Origin: Deltaproteobacteria bacterium | GTDB taxonomy: Bacteria > Myxococcota_A > Polyangia > JAAYKL01 | Assembly: GCA_016935665.1 (NCBI GenBank) | Contig: JAFGQN010000051.1 | Coordinates: 58,750-122,749 of the forward strand | DNA length: 64,000 nucleotides | Reading direction: 5' to 3' | In this document: positions 53,742 to 63,081 of the stretch, in pieces | Layout: every line of letters begins with the position of its first letter | Position numbering within the stretch: the first letter of the stretch is position 1 | Translations under genes and position numbers: made by a program | The notes under the pieces: model-generated | The model's database searches: none | Seen by the model: only the letters and a program-made list of their open reading frames with translations | What the model was told of the DNA's origin: nothing

Positions 53742-54896
53742 ATGGGAGTTATCAACTTTATTAAACGCGGGGTCCAGGAGCTGTCCATTGCCCGGCCGGA
53801 TGCGGCCAAGCATTACGCCATTTATAAGCATCCGGATCAGACCATTCCCAATCACGCTCAGCTCACCGTGGATTCCGATGAGGTGGCCATCTTTTTCAAG
53901 GACGGCAAGGTTGAAGGCAAAATAACACCGGGCCGCCATACGCTTTCCTCATCGAATATCCCGTTTTTATCGGATCTCGTGGATAAATTTACGGGGGCCA
54001 ACGTATATATCGCGGAACTGTATTTTATTTCATTGAGACAGTTTACGGGCATCAAGTTCGGTGGTCGCATCGGTTCTGTGGAGGATCCCAAGTCCGGTGT
54101 GCCGGTGGAAACCATGGTGCACGGGGATTTCGCCTTGCAGATTATTAATCCCGAGGCGCTGATTCTGGGACTGACCGGTATGCAGCAAACGGAAAACGAA
54201 GCCTTTTTTGGCTGGTTTAAGCAACAGGTGCTCAAAGTGATTCGCGATCAGACGGCAGAGCTGATTGTTAAGCAAAGGTGGCCGCTTCTGGATGTGGTGT
54301 CCGGCGCCTACACCGAGGAAATTGAGGAAACGGTTCTCGCCGGGGTTAAAAAGTACGTGGACCCCTATGGTGTGCGCATTGTTCAGCTGGGAAATTTTGT
54401 ACTGGGAATCAAGGAAGAGGACGAACGAAAACTCAAAGACCTGTACACGGACGCGGCGTATGTGCGCATGGCGGGGGGAATGCAGGGATTCCAGCAGTTT
54501 GCGGCGGGCAAGGCGATGATGGGCGCCGGCGAAGGCATGGCACAGGGCGGCGGTGGCGGAATGGGGGGCGATGGCAACAGCATGCTGGGGGGCGCGGCAC
54601 TGGGTGTGGGATTTGGGATGGCCAATATGTTCCAGAATCAGAATGCAACGGCCAACGCGCAGCCGGGACCAGCTCCGGCCAATCAGGGGCAACTGGATGG
54701 CGCGTCCAGCCAGAAAACGTCTCCGGCTCAGGCGCTGGTGACCTGTCCGGACTGCCAGAAGACAGTGCCCCCTGGGAAGTTTTGTGCCGAATGCGGCGCC
54801 GCATTGCCCACAGGTCCAAAGTTCTGCAGCAATTGCGGCAATAAACTGGATGCCGGCGCCAGGTTTTGTCCGGAGTGCGGTAACAAGGCGGGGTGA
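53742..54896 (+). CDS. SPFH-domain protein with C-terminal double zinc ribbon
   Basis: A 384-residue protein: an SPFH/band-7-like domain (about 20-240, of the YdjL/virion-core-protein type with no membrane anchor), a Gly-rich stretch (255-295), a Pro/Gln link, and two zinc ribbons (CPDCQ...CAEC, CSNCG...CPECG) at 330-380. The family is seen near stress or membrane-integrity genes. GGGAGG precedes the ATG. A promoter with palindrome lies 85 bases upstream. Role not established. Confidence 0.88.
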   Translation: MGVINFIKRGVQELSIARPDAAKHYAIYKHPDQTIPNHAQLTVDSDEVAIFFKDGKVEGKITPGRHTLSSSNIPFLSDLVDKFTGANVYIAELYFISLRQFTGIKFGGRIGSVEDPKSGVPVETMVHGDFALQIINPEALILGLTGMQQTENEAFFGWFKQQVLKVIRDQTAELIVKQRWPLLDVVSGAYTEEIEETVLAGVKKYVDPYGVRIVQLGNFVLGIKEEDERKLKDLYTDAAYVRMAGGMQGFQQFAAGKAMMGAGEGMAQGGGGGMGGDGNSMLGGAALGVGFGMANMFQNQNATANAQPGPAPANQGQLDGASSQKTSPAQALVTCPDCQKTVPPGKFCAECGAALPTGPKFCSNCGNKLDAGARFCPECGNKAG

Positions 54897-54991
54897 GGTA
54901 ATTTTTAAATATAAGTCCTCCTCTCCTCGCTCTTCCCCTTTTCTGTGCACCTGTGCTAAAACGCCGCTAGTTAACCAACTCGGAGAATTTC

Positions 54992-56761
54992 ATGACTCAG
55001 CACTCCAGCATTCCCCCAAATTCCAATCATTCTGAACTTCAGCGTCGTCTCAAGCGAACACGCCGCAATCTGGCATCGCTCAAAGGGATTGTGGTGAATC
55101 TGGAAAGCACCATGAGTTTCGATGAGGTGCTCACCCTGGCGGTGAAGCGCACCACCGAAGTGATGGGGGCGGAGCGCACCACCCTGTATCTTGCCCAACG
55201 GGACGGAACGCTGGTGTCTCGTATTATCGAAGGCGACGACGTCAGGGAAATCCGTCTGGCGCCGGGGCAGGGTCTGGCGGGCTGGACCAGCAGACACGGG
55301 GTGCCCCTGGTGATTCCAGACGCCTATGCAGACGAACGCTTTGACCCGCGCTGGGATAAAAAGTCCGGGTTTGTGACACGGAACGTGCTGTGCCATCCAT
55401 TGTGGGGACGAAGGGGAAATGTCATTGGCGTGGTGGAGGTGCTCAACAGCATTGACGGTGATTTTACCGACGAGGATGTGCTCCTGTTAAGCACCGTATG
55501 CAATCAGCTCTCCATGGTGCTTGAGAATTCCCGCGTGATTGTGGATTTGGTTCAAAAGAACCGCACAATTACCGAAGCCAAGCTCAATCTTGAAAAACGC
55601 AACCGGGAATTGAATGTTTTGCTGGAATTGGAAAAGGTGGTGGCCCGGGCCGAAGATATGGATGCACTGGGCAGTCGTTCCTTTGAGTGCATCCTGGATG
55701 TGCTGGACGCGGAAGTGGGCTCTCTGTATCTGCTGGATGCCGAGGGGGCGCAAAAACGTACGTATTCGGCGGATGGCCAGATTGACGTGCTTAATCGGGT
55801 GGAAGCGGGTTCGGGGTTTACCGGCTGGGTGGCCGCCAAAAAGGAGGAACTGCTTCTTCGAGACCCCCACAGCGATCCGCGGTGTGAGGGAACGCTGCAG
55901 CAGCGTATTGGTTTGACATTGCACCAGCTGTTGGCGGTGCCCATGACCTTTGCCGAGGAAAGCGGCCTTCAGGGCGCCATTATGATCGCCAACAAACGGG
56001 GGTATAGGGATTTTACCGAAAACGATCGATTGCTGATGCGGCTGATGGCGTCCCAGCTCACCACAGCCGTATTGCATCTGCGGGAGAGAACGACTCGGGA
56101 GCGGGAGCACCGGCTGGCCACCGTGGGCCGATTGCTGGCGGGAATTCTGCACGATTTGCGCACGCCCATGACCACCATCTCCGGGTATTCGGAAATGCTG
56201 AGCGAAACCTGCGACGCGGCGGAGCGCAGTGATTTTCTGTCGCACATAAAGACGGCGCTGGAGCGTATCAGGCACATGACATCGGATATTATTGCGTTTT
56301 CCAGGGGCGAGAAGGATTTGCTGCTGACATCCTGTACACTGTCTGATTTTATCGACAAATTTGTCCAGGAAGCGTCCACCACGCTTAAATCCCATAATAT
56401 TGAGTTTTCGGTCCATCAACGCACTTCGGGCGTCATTAAAATTGACGAGGAAAAACTACTGCGTGTATTTCACAACATTGTCAACAATGCCGCCGATGCC
56501 ATGCCCGATGGCGGCACGCTGACGTTCGAGTGCGACAGCGTGGACAATCGGACCATTTTCAGTTTCACGGATACCGGCTCTGGCATTCCGGAAAAAATCC
56601 AGGGCACACTGTTTAACTCCTTTGTCAGCTTTGGCAAGCACTCCGGAACGGGACTGGGACTGGCGGTGGCCCGGGAGATTGTCACCGGACACGGCGGAGA
56701 GATCAGTTTCACAACATCCCCAAATGTGGGCACCACTTTCATTGTGAGTATTCCCGGATAA
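54992..56761 (+). CDS. Double-GAF sensor histidine kinase
   Basis: A 589-residue soluble kinase: two GAF domains (about 40-180 and 210-360), HisKA with LLAGILHDLRTPMTT (phospho-acceptor His387), and a HATPase end with N box (NIVNNAADAMPDGG), G1 (DTGSGIPE) and G2 (GTGLGLAV). GAF domains bind small ligands or cofactors; neither one shows residues that decide the ligand. CGGAG precedes the ATG. No receiver gene is adjacent, so it is an orphan kinase in this window. Confidence 0.94.
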   Translation: MTQHSSIPPNSNHSELQRRLKRTRRNLASLKGIVVNLESTMSFDEVLTLAVKRTTEVMGAERTTLYLAQRDGTLVSRIIEGDDVREIRLAPGQGLAGWTSRHGVPLVIPDAYADERFDPRWDKKSGFVTRNVLCHPLWGRRGNVIGVVEVLNSIDGDFTDEDVLLLSTVCNQLSMVLENSRVIVDLVQKNRTITEAKLNLEKRNRELNVLLELEKVVARAEDMDALGSRSFECILDVLDAEVGSLYLLDAEGAQKRTYSADGQIDVLNRVEAGSGFTGWVAAKKEELLLRDPHSDPRCEGTLQQRIGLTLHQLLAVPMTFAEESGLQGAIMIANKRGYRDFTENDRLLMRLMASQLTTAVLHLRERTTREREHRLATVGRLLAGILHDLRTPMTTISGYSEMLSETCDAAERSDFLSHIKTALERIRHMTSDIIAFSRGEKDLLLTSCTLSDFIDKFVQEASTTLKSHNIEFSVHQRTSGVIKIDEEKLLRVFHNIVNNAADAMPDGGTLTFECDSVDNRTIFSFTDTGSGIPEKIQGTLFNSFVSFGKHSGTGLGLAVAREIVTGHGGEISFTTSPNVGTTFIVSIPG

Positions 56762-56778
56762 ACCCAACAGCACACCCC

Positions 56779-58239
56779 TTATTCCGAACCGGCTTGCTGC
56801 TCCAGAATGGATATTACCTCGCGCTGATGGTTCGCTCTGGCAATGTCCAGCGCCGATTGACCATCGACGTTTCGGGCGCCTGTCTTCTGTCCCCATTGGA
56901 TGAGCAGGCGCACAAAATCTGTCATTCCTTTTTGACTGGCCACCATCAGCAGGGTGGTGCCATTGCTGTCCACCGAATGAATGGATGCGCCGGCTCCCAA
57001 CAGTTCGCCCACGATTTGCTCGTTTCCCAAACGAGTGGCTGTCATCAGCGGGCTCTCGCCGTTTTGCCGCGACCCTTTGGGCAGGGCGCCGCGTTCCAGA
57101 AGACGGGACACCATCTCCTCGTTGCCCTGTTGCACCGCTATTTCGATGGGCGTCGCCCCTTTGTTGTCCGCCACGTTTGGATTCGCGCCAAACGACAACA
57201 GCGTCTTTGCCACTTCATTTTGCGACGCAGCAAGTGCATAAAACAGCGCGGTACGGCCAAAAGCGTCCGTTCTGTCCAGATGGGCGCCTCGAACAATCAG
57301 TTGTTTCACCAGCGCTGCATCGTCCAGTGCGGAGACCACCATCAGCAATGTCTGGCCGCTGTCGGTGACCACATCCAGGGAGGCCCCCATCGAAATGAGG
57401 AACGCGACGATTTCCCGGTTGCCACATTGAGCCGCCAGGAAGAGGGGGGTGTGTCCAAATTGACAACGCTCATTCACGTCGTGGTGCTTGATAAGCTGTT
57501 CCACCAGCGCCAGATTTCCGCTTTGGGCCGCCGCCATAAACAGACTGGCGCCTTCTTTGGTGCGTTCGGACTTTGGGACCTTTTTTTTCTGTAAAAAGCG
57601 GATGAGTTTCATTTGGCCGCTGGTGTAGGCGTGAAACATCAATGATCGCCCCCTGGCATCGTGCTGCTGCATGCTGGCGGGGGTCAGCAGTTTGCGTACA
57701 ACAGAATAGTGACCACGGGCCGCGGCCAGCATGATGGGCGTTTGTCCATTGTTATCGGTCGTGTCCATCAATGCCGGATTCCGTTTTACCAGAGTGGATA
57801 CCACTGCGCGATTGCCACCCGTTGCCGCGTGGTGCAATGCGTTTCTCCCATCCATGTCCACGCGTTCCGCCCTGGCGCCTGCCTTGAGCAGCATTTTGAC
57901 AATGATTTCACTGCCCCGTTGCGCCGCCATCATTAAACTGCTGCGGTTCATGGCATCAACAAAATCGGCACGCGCCCCGTTGCGCAATAATTTTCGCACC
58001 TGTGCCGCTGAGCCCGAAGCGGCTGCTTCGAAAAGCGGGGCGTCCGGCGCCGGCTCTGTTTCCACAATGGCGGCGGTCTGGCCGTCGTGCCCCTTGAGGG
58101 CGCTGTCGCTCTGTTTGGCGAGGCTGTCATTGGGGAAAGCCCAAAGCAACATCAACACTGTGACAATTTGGGCTGTTCGGGCTGAAAAAAGCGGGCAGGC
58201 GCGGGCAGCCGGCGGCGGGTTCGGGGTGGCGTATAACAT
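56779..58239 (-). CDS. Exported ankyrin-repeat protein
   Basis: A 486-residue protein of about twelve ankyrin repeats (from 65 to the end), with repeated 'G-x-T-P-L-x-x-A-x-x-x-G-x-x-x-x-V-x-x-L-L' units such as GRNALHHAATGGNRAVVSTLV. The N-terminus (IVTVLMLLWAFPNDSLA) looks like a signal peptide, so the repeats may face the periplasm. No good ribosome site precedes the ATG. It converges with the kinase gene. Ankyrin repeats mediate protein contacts; partners unknown. Confidence 0.86.
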   Translation of the reverse strand: MLYATPNPPPAARACPLFSARTAQIVTVLMLLWAFPNDSLAKQSDSALKGHDGQTAAIVETEPAPDAPLFEAAASGSAAQVRKLLRNGARADFVDAMNRSSLMMAAQRGSEIIVKMLLKAGARAERVDMDGRNALHHAATGGNRAVVSTLVKRNPALMDTTDNNGQTPIMLAAARGHYSVVRKLLTPASMQQHDARGRSLMFHAYTSGQMKLIRFLQKKKVPKSERTKEGASLFMAAAQSGNLALVEQLIKHHDVNERCQFGHTPLFLAAQCGNREIVAFLISMGASLDVVTDSGQTLLMVVSALDDAALVKQLIVRGAHLDRTDAFGRTALFYALAASQNEVAKTLLSFGANPNVADNKGATPIEIAVQQGNEEMVSRLLERGALPKGSRQNGESPLMTATRLGNEQIVGELLGAGASIHSVDSNGTTLLMVASQKGMTDFVRLLIQWGQKTGARNVDGQSALDIARANHQREVISILEQQAGSE

Positions 58240-58381
58240 CTTCGATTCCGTTCGTCCTGAGTCTGAGCAACGTGTGTCGCATCAGGCAACGTATCCAGAA
58301 TATAGAATCGTACGAAAGCGACTTTTCTTTACCAGAAGTGTGCAGAAACAGCCGAGCCGGGGTTAAACAGAATTTTAAATT

Positions 58382-59053
58382 CTACTGAATTTTCTGTGTC
58401 CTGGCAGCGGTGTTGGCCAGTTGATCCACAAGTTCGTTGTCGGGATTCCCTGCATGTCCTTTTACTTTGATAAGATCAACGTTGGTAAACTGGGCAAGAG
58501 CGGTGCGGATTTGGGCAATGAGCTGCTGGTTGGCTTTGGCTTTCCAGCCTTTGGTGAGTACGCCAATGGCATAGGAACTGTCGGTGTGAATATGGAGTGG
58601 CGCCGATTTATCTTTGACCAGTTGCAAAACGCGAAATATGGCGTTAAGTTCCGCAATGTTGTTGGTGCCTTCTCCCAGCGGTTCGCCTTTTTTGACAACG
58701 GTATTGTCCGGGTACCGCACCACATAACCCAACCCTGAGGGCCCCGGATTGCCAATGCATCCCCCATCGGTATAGGCCACAATGGTATCTGCCTGCGCCT
58801 TTGGTTTGGCTGCGGTTGATTTTTGCGCCATGGACGTTGATTTTTGAACGGGTGACGCGGGTGTGGTGGATTGAAAAAGGGATGACTGCCCCTGGTCCGG
58901 CAGGGTTAAATTTTTTACCGATGGACTGTACATCCGATCATCTTCCAACCGATATTTCATATTGGCTCGGCCACCGGATTCGACAATACCGCCGTTTTCG
59001 TCCACTTCAACGAATACCTGCTTACCCTTGAACACCATTTTTTTAAAATTCAT
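58382..59053 (-). CDS. rnhA: Ribonuclease HI with N-terminal extension
   Basis: A 223-residue protein. The RNase H core (about 90-223) carries the four acidic residues in order: AYTDGGCIGNPGPSG, NNIAELNAIF, IHTDSSYAIGVLTKG and GHAGNPDNELVDQLA. It degrades the RNA of RNA-DNA hybrids. The first 55 residues (MNFKKMVFKGKQVFVEVDENGG onward) form a small beta-domain seen, to my knowledge, in Myxococcota RNases HI, and are followed by a Ser/Thr/Ala link. The ATG at 59053 follows AGGGG; a longer frame to 59134 is possible. Confidence 0.93.
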   Translation of the reverse strand: MNFKKMVFKGKQVFVEVDENGGIVESGGRANMKYRLEDDRMYSPSVKNLTLPDQGQSSLFQSTTPASPVQKSTSMAQKSTAAKPKAQADTIVAYTDGGCIGNPGPSGLGYVVRYPDNTVVKKGEPLGEGTNNIAELNAIFRVLQLVKDKSAPLHIHTDSSYAIGVLTKGWKAKANQQLIAQIRTALAQFTNVDLIKVKGHAGNPDNELVDQLANTAARTQKIQ

Positions 59054-59216
59054 CTGCAACCCCTGCTTTTGGGCGACCGGTTGTGCCACAATTTTGTTTG
59101 AGTGTCCATATTCGTCGACGACAATGCGCATCAATATGTAGGATTGGATTGATTTTCATGACCAGATTGGCGGGGGCGTTTTCAGGCAACACGCGGGAAT
59201 TGAACGTCGCGAACGG

Positions 59217-60506
59217 TTAGCGCTGCATGCCGCTGATTTGCACCAGTTCCTCTGGGCAGCTGATTGTCTTCCAGCGGACGCTTGGATTGTTGGCGCCCCG
59301 AAACCAGTTGGTGAACCAGATACAGCCGGCTTGCAGATCGGGCTTGCCGCTGAATATAGTGTTGCATTTTTCCACCGTACACTCGATTCGCGCGCTAACT
59401 GAACCGCCTTCTTCTTCGCACAGGGCCAAAAACCCGCCGTTGGTCTCCCCCAGTTCCGATGCGCTGACACCCCATTGGGACGAACACCCATTATATAGAC
59501 CCAGTCCGCCACCGGGGATCATAATGTCGAACTGATTGGAAGAAACATCTCCGCCAATATTGCTGATTTGGACCACCATGGTTTTCCCTTTCAGTACACC
59601 GCTACTGAATTCCATCTGGACGCATTGACCACACTGAAGATTGGACCCCGCCTGCACCGCGGCGAAACCGTAGGATAATTTGGTGTTTTTGGCAAAGGGG
59701 GCATTGTTCCAGCAGGTAAACACATCGCCGTTGTCGCAGGAACTGGCGCCATCGCGGAAATTGCTGTGAACGTTGTCGTTGCGGTCACAGGCGGTGATGG
59801 GGTTGATGCCACCAGTATTCTGGGGCCATGAGCATGAGGGTTTGCAGCAGTCCCAGTACCTTGTGGTGACGCCTTTTTGACCACCGGAGCCAATTTCGGG
59901 CAGTCCGGTGGAATCGTCGGGGTCGATGGGATCCCAGGGGTATTCCACATCGACATCGGTGTCGGAATCCGAGTCGGCATCGGTGATGACTCCCCAATCG
60001 GTGCAATCGCCCTTGTGATAGTCGAATGCGCAGGCATGTGTGCATCCATGACAGTAGATGCAATCCATCACTTTGGTGTACAGCTCTTTGGCAGCATCGG
60101 TGGGATCGCAGTCCAGGTAGCAGGTGGTGAATTCAAAAAAATCATTGGGGTAGTCCACACGGCACTGCTCGTAACATTCTTCGTACGCGGCGCAGTCGGA
60201 ATCTTTGCGACACTTGTCCGCCCTGTCCTTGCAGTCGCCCAACTTGGCGCATTCTGCGCATCCTCCTTCGAAATAGCATTCGTCGAGTTTGTCGCACCTG
60301 GTGACGTCGATGTTGGAATCGCCGTCGGAATCGCCGTCGGAATCGGAATCACCGTCGGAATCGCTATCGGCATCTGAACTTTCGCTTGTGCTGTCGCTAA
60401 GTCTGGAGTCCGCAGCGCTGGTGCCGCAGGACGACACCAGAAACAATATCAGCAGGCTGGTCAGGATGAATGTGGAATTCGGATTCCGTCGGGTGAAATA
60501 AAGCAT
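59217..60506 (-). CDS. GH45 endoglucanase lipoprotein with SD linker and Cys-rich module
   Basis: A 429-residue lipoprotein (LVSSC, Cys27). SD linker (45-65), Cys-rich module (71-167) related to the tandem lipoproteins at 28.8-31.7 kb, second short linker (175-190), then the GH45 barrel (215-429). Diagnostic are TRYWDCCKPSCSW with base Asp219, GGDVSSNQFDIMIPGGGLGLYNGC with Asp320 and acid Asp327, and NNPSVRWKTISCPEELVQISGMQR. These match fungal Cel45 closely. It cuts internal beta-1,4-glucan bonds. TGAGGAAATTAA precedes the ATG. GH45 is rare in bacteria. Confidence 0.94.
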   Translation of the reverse strand: MLYFTRRNPNSTFILTSLLILFLVSSCGTSAADSRLSDSTSESSDADSDSDGDSDSDGDSDGDSNIDVTRCDKLDECYFEGGCAECAKLGDCKDRADKCRKDSDCAAYEECYEQCRVDYPNDFFEFTTCYLDCDPTDAAKELYTKVMDCIYCHGCTHACAFDYHKGDCTDWGVITDADSDSDTDVDVEYPWDPIDPDDSTGLPEIGSGGQKGVTTRYWDCCKPSCSWPQNTGGINPITACDRNDNVHSNFRDGASSCDNGDVFTCWNNAPFAKNTKLSYGFAAVQAGSNLQCGQCVQMEFSSGVLKGKTMVVQISNIGGDVSSNQFDIMIPGGGLGLYNGCSSQWGVSASELGETNGGFLALCEEEGGSVSARIECTVEKCNTIFSGKPDLQAGCIWFTNWFRGANNPSVRWKTISCPEELVQISGMQR

Positions 60507-60765
60507 TTAATTTCCTCAATTCGTTAATTTCAAGCTTAGGTTCGTAAAACCAGTTCAGAAAAATATCTTATATGTCACAGACTAATTCGTCCACCATACA
60601 ATCGAAATGGCATTGAAACTCACCATTTCCGGGAAAAAAATCAATAAAACCAGGGAAATTGTGTAGGGCGTACTGAACAAAGGGCCACAATATTTTTATC
60701 CGATTGCCGAAGCAAATCACATCTTTGTGGATGATTTTGTATCGCCTTTAACAATTTACGGAGGC
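60507..60765. other. Intergenic region between GH45 and a kinase gene
   Basis: About 260 AT-rich bases. No gene, terminator or strong promoter pair recognised. Confidence 0.4.
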
Positions 60766-62025
60766 TTAAAATCGAGTGATGAGATTGCCATCGGAAACGA
60801 TTCCGGGCGCCAGGCTGTCTGCGTTAAAACCGGTGACCGCCGGGCTCTGGAGAGGCAGCACAATAGTGACTTCCGTTCCCTTTCCAGGGGTTGAGTGCAC
60901 TGAAATTTCGCCGGAGTGTTCCTGAACAATCACATAGTAACAGGTGGCCAGTCCCAGTCCGGTGCCCAGATTGCCCTTTTTGGTGGTGAAATAGGGTTCA
61001 AAAATCTTTTCCTGTGTGTTGGAATCCATCCCCACCCCGTTGTCACAGATTTGTATGCAAATTCGATTGCTCTGTTGTGTGGCGGAAATGGAGATAAGCC
61101 CCGCCGGTTCCCCGCTTCGTTGCCCGCCGATGGCCTCCGCCGCATTTTTGATAATGGCGAATAATGATTGGGTGATTTTCCACGCCTGACATACCACCTT
61201 TGGCAACGGGGCATCAATGTGTACCTGAACGTCGATGTGCTGCAATCCCAGCGCGGTATTCTGAAAATAGTCTTTTCGCGCCAAAAATATGGCGTGCTCA
61301 ATGAGTTCTCCAAGATCCTGCGGCATGTAGCGATGACTGAACTCATTGGGGGCGAACGCCATCATCTGATGCACAATATTGCCGGCGCGAATGTGGTGTT
61401 CCAAAGCTGCTTCAAACATCTCGGGGATGCCCTGTGCTTCAAGAAACAGCTCGATGGCCTGCAGAGTGGTTCCCGCCGTCTCTGCGGCGCTGTGATTGCG
61501 GCGCGTTCGCATCAGCATGCGGTTTAAAATCAGCTGCAGATTCTGTCCAATGGCCGCAAGGGGATTGTTGATTTCGTGGGCCATGCCTTCGGCCAGCCGT
61601 CCCAGAGATGCCATTTTGTGAGTTTCGTTGAGTAATTCGCCGTCCTGAAATGTACACCCAAAGGCGTTCAGATACAAAATGGTCCACTCGTTGACTGGGC
61701 TGGAGGCGACTTCACATCGTACCGTTCCCCCATCCAGCCCGCGCAATTCCAGACGCAATGGTTTTGTGCCGTGGGAGTCCAAAGAACCCGTGTCTACCTG
61801 TAACAGGTGCAGTAGCAGTGTGGCCTGATTTGTATCGGGCACCAGCTGCTGGACGAGCGATTCTGCCGGCTGCCCCGGCGTCCCGGTACCGAATCGCTTT
61901 GTCGCGGCGGGATTTTGCCATCGCCACAGATTGTCGCGCAATAGCATGATGGGAACTGGACCCGAGTTCAGAATTGTTTCCAGTTGATGCTGCGAAATAC
62001 CGGGGCTTTGATGCTGAGGTTCCAT
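60766..62025 (-). CDS. PAS-type sensor histidine kinase
   Basis: A 419-residue soluble kinase with an N-terminal PAS-like region (12-125), HisKA with KMASLGRLAEGMAHEINNPLAAI (phospho-acceptor His150), and a HATPase domain with N box (AIIKNAAEAI), G1 (DNGVGMDS) and G2 (GTGLGLAT). The H-E-I-N-N-P variant is typical of NtrB-like kinases. No response regulator follows. It has no membrane helix; the signal is unknown. The ribosome site is poor. Confidence 0.93.
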   Translation of the reverse strand: MEPQHQSPGISQHQLETILNSGPVPIMLLRDNLWRWQNPAATKRFGTGTPGQPAESLVQQLVPDTNQATLLLHLLQVDTGSLDSHGTKPLRLELRGLDGGTVRCEVASSPVNEWTILYLNAFGCTFQDGELLNETHKMASLGRLAEGMAHEINNPLAAIGQNLQLILNRMLMRTRRNHSAAETAGTTLQAIELFLEAQGIPEMFEAALEHHIRAGNIVHQMMAFAPNEFSHRYMPQDLGELIEHAIFLARKDYFQNTALGLQHIDVQVHIDAPLPKVVCQAWKITQSLFAIIKNAAEAIGGQRSGEPAGLISISATQQSNRICIQICDNGVGMDSNTQEKIFEPYFTTKKGNLGTGLGLATCYYVIVQEHSGEISVHSTPGKGTEVTIVLPLQSPAVTGFNADSLAPGIVSDGNLITRF

Positions 62026-62168
62026 ATCTGTGAATTACGCCCAAAGCAAAGGGAACTTAATTGTCACCAATCGCAAATTGTTCAAGGCGGGGCACGAACG
62101 GGTGAAAAAGTGCAAAAGGGCAACATATCGGGATTGCCGATGGTTTTTTTCTTTGTCACTGTGTGGCC

Positions 62169-62606
62169 ATGAGTATTGAAAACGATGCCACAATATTTAC
62201 CTCGCTGTTTGCCGATGTGTACCTGCATTTTTATCGCCGTCTGTCGCCGGGAGAGTATCAAATCAGCCCGGAATCGCTGGCCATCATTTTGCACCTGAAT
62301 CAGTCCGGACCGTTGACGGTGCAGGAGGCCGCGGTGCATTTTTCCAGATCCCAGTCGGCCATGAGCGAGATTTTGGAGCGTCTTGAAAAACGGAACCTGT
62401 TGCAGCGCATTCCCGACGAACGGGACAAACGGCGTCATCTGGTCTGGCTGACGGAAAAAGGACGGGATGTTATTCACACCGAACAGCAGGTGTTGTCAAA
62501 ACCCCTGCTCATGGCGGCCATGGAGCGTTTGGATGACACCCAAAAATCAGAATTGTTCAATGGATTGAATGCGTTGCTGGATGCAGCAAAGACGGTAAAA
62601 CCCTAA
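62169..62606 (+). CDS. MarR-family transcriptional regulator
   Basis: A 145-residue winged-helix protein with the MarR core: LTVQEAAVHFSRSQSAMSEILERLEKRNLLQRIPDERDKRRHLVWLTEKGRDVI. The recognition helix and the D-x-R-D/R-K-R wing are intact. A GTG at 62163 is an alternative start. No ribosome site is evident, so translation may begin near the 5' end. The next gene starts 18 bases after its stop and is likely its operon partner. Confidence 0.92.
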   Translation: MSIENDATIFTSLFADVYLHFYRRLSPGEYQISPESLAIILHLNQSGPLTVQEAAVHFSRSQSAMSEILERLEKRNLLQRIPDERDKRRHLVWLTEKGRDVIHTEQQVLSKPLLMAAMERLDDTQKSELFNGLNALLDAAKTVKP

Positions 62607-62624
62607 AACCGAAAGGAAATTCCC

Positions 62625-62876
62625 ATGACCCATCAACACAACTGCAAAAGCTGCGGCATGCCGGTGGAATCCGGCCCCTATTGCGTCCATTGCACCGACG
62701 ACACCGGCGCCCTCCAGTCGTTCGAAGAGCGAATCGCCCGCATGAGCCAGTTCATGAAACGCCAGTCCCCATCCCTGAGCGACTCGGACGCCAAAAAGCA
62801 ATGCCTGGCATACATGGCGACGATGCCGGCGTGGAGGGATCATCCTGAAGTGAAGAAGCTGGGGGGTAGGGGGTGA
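62625..62876 (+). CDS. Small zinc-ribbon protein
   Basis: An 83-residue protein with an N-terminal zinc ribbon (CKSCGMPVESGPYCVHC: two C-x2-C pairs) followed by a helical part FEERIARMSQFMKRQ. This pattern is known as the putative zinc ribbon domain family, often beside MarR or HTH genes. AAAGGA precedes the ATG. Co-transcribed with the MarR gene by position. Partner molecule unknown. Confidence 0.85.
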   Translation: MTHQHNCKSCGMPVESGPYCVHCTDDTGALQSFEERIARMSQFMKRQSPSLSDSDAKKQCLAYMATMPAWRDHPEVKKLGGRG

Positions 62877-62884
62877 GGGGGGGG

Positions 62885-62947
62885 ATGGACGGGATGGACG
62901 GAATGGACGGGATGGACTGTATGGACGGAATGCCGGCCCCCTTTTAA
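62885..62947 (+). other. 9-bp tandem repeat and possible 20-codon micro-ORF
   Basis: ATGGAC recurs every nine bases at 62885, 62894, 62903, 62912 and 62921. Read from 62885 it gives repeated Met-Asp-Gly units, Cys once, then Met-Pro-Ala-Pro-Phe and TAA at 62945-62947. A purine-rich stretch precedes it, so translation is conceivable, but chance repeat expansion is the likelier cause. Confidence 0.5.
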
Positions 62948-63081
62948 AGGAGGTGGATAGGGTTATTTTCAAATAATATCAGCGCATTGAGAGAAAAGCC
63001 TGCGTGGCGTACAACAAGCGAAAGCATCTTTTTCCAACCATAAAAACGCAATATGCACGGGGCAATGTGTGAGAGGATCTT

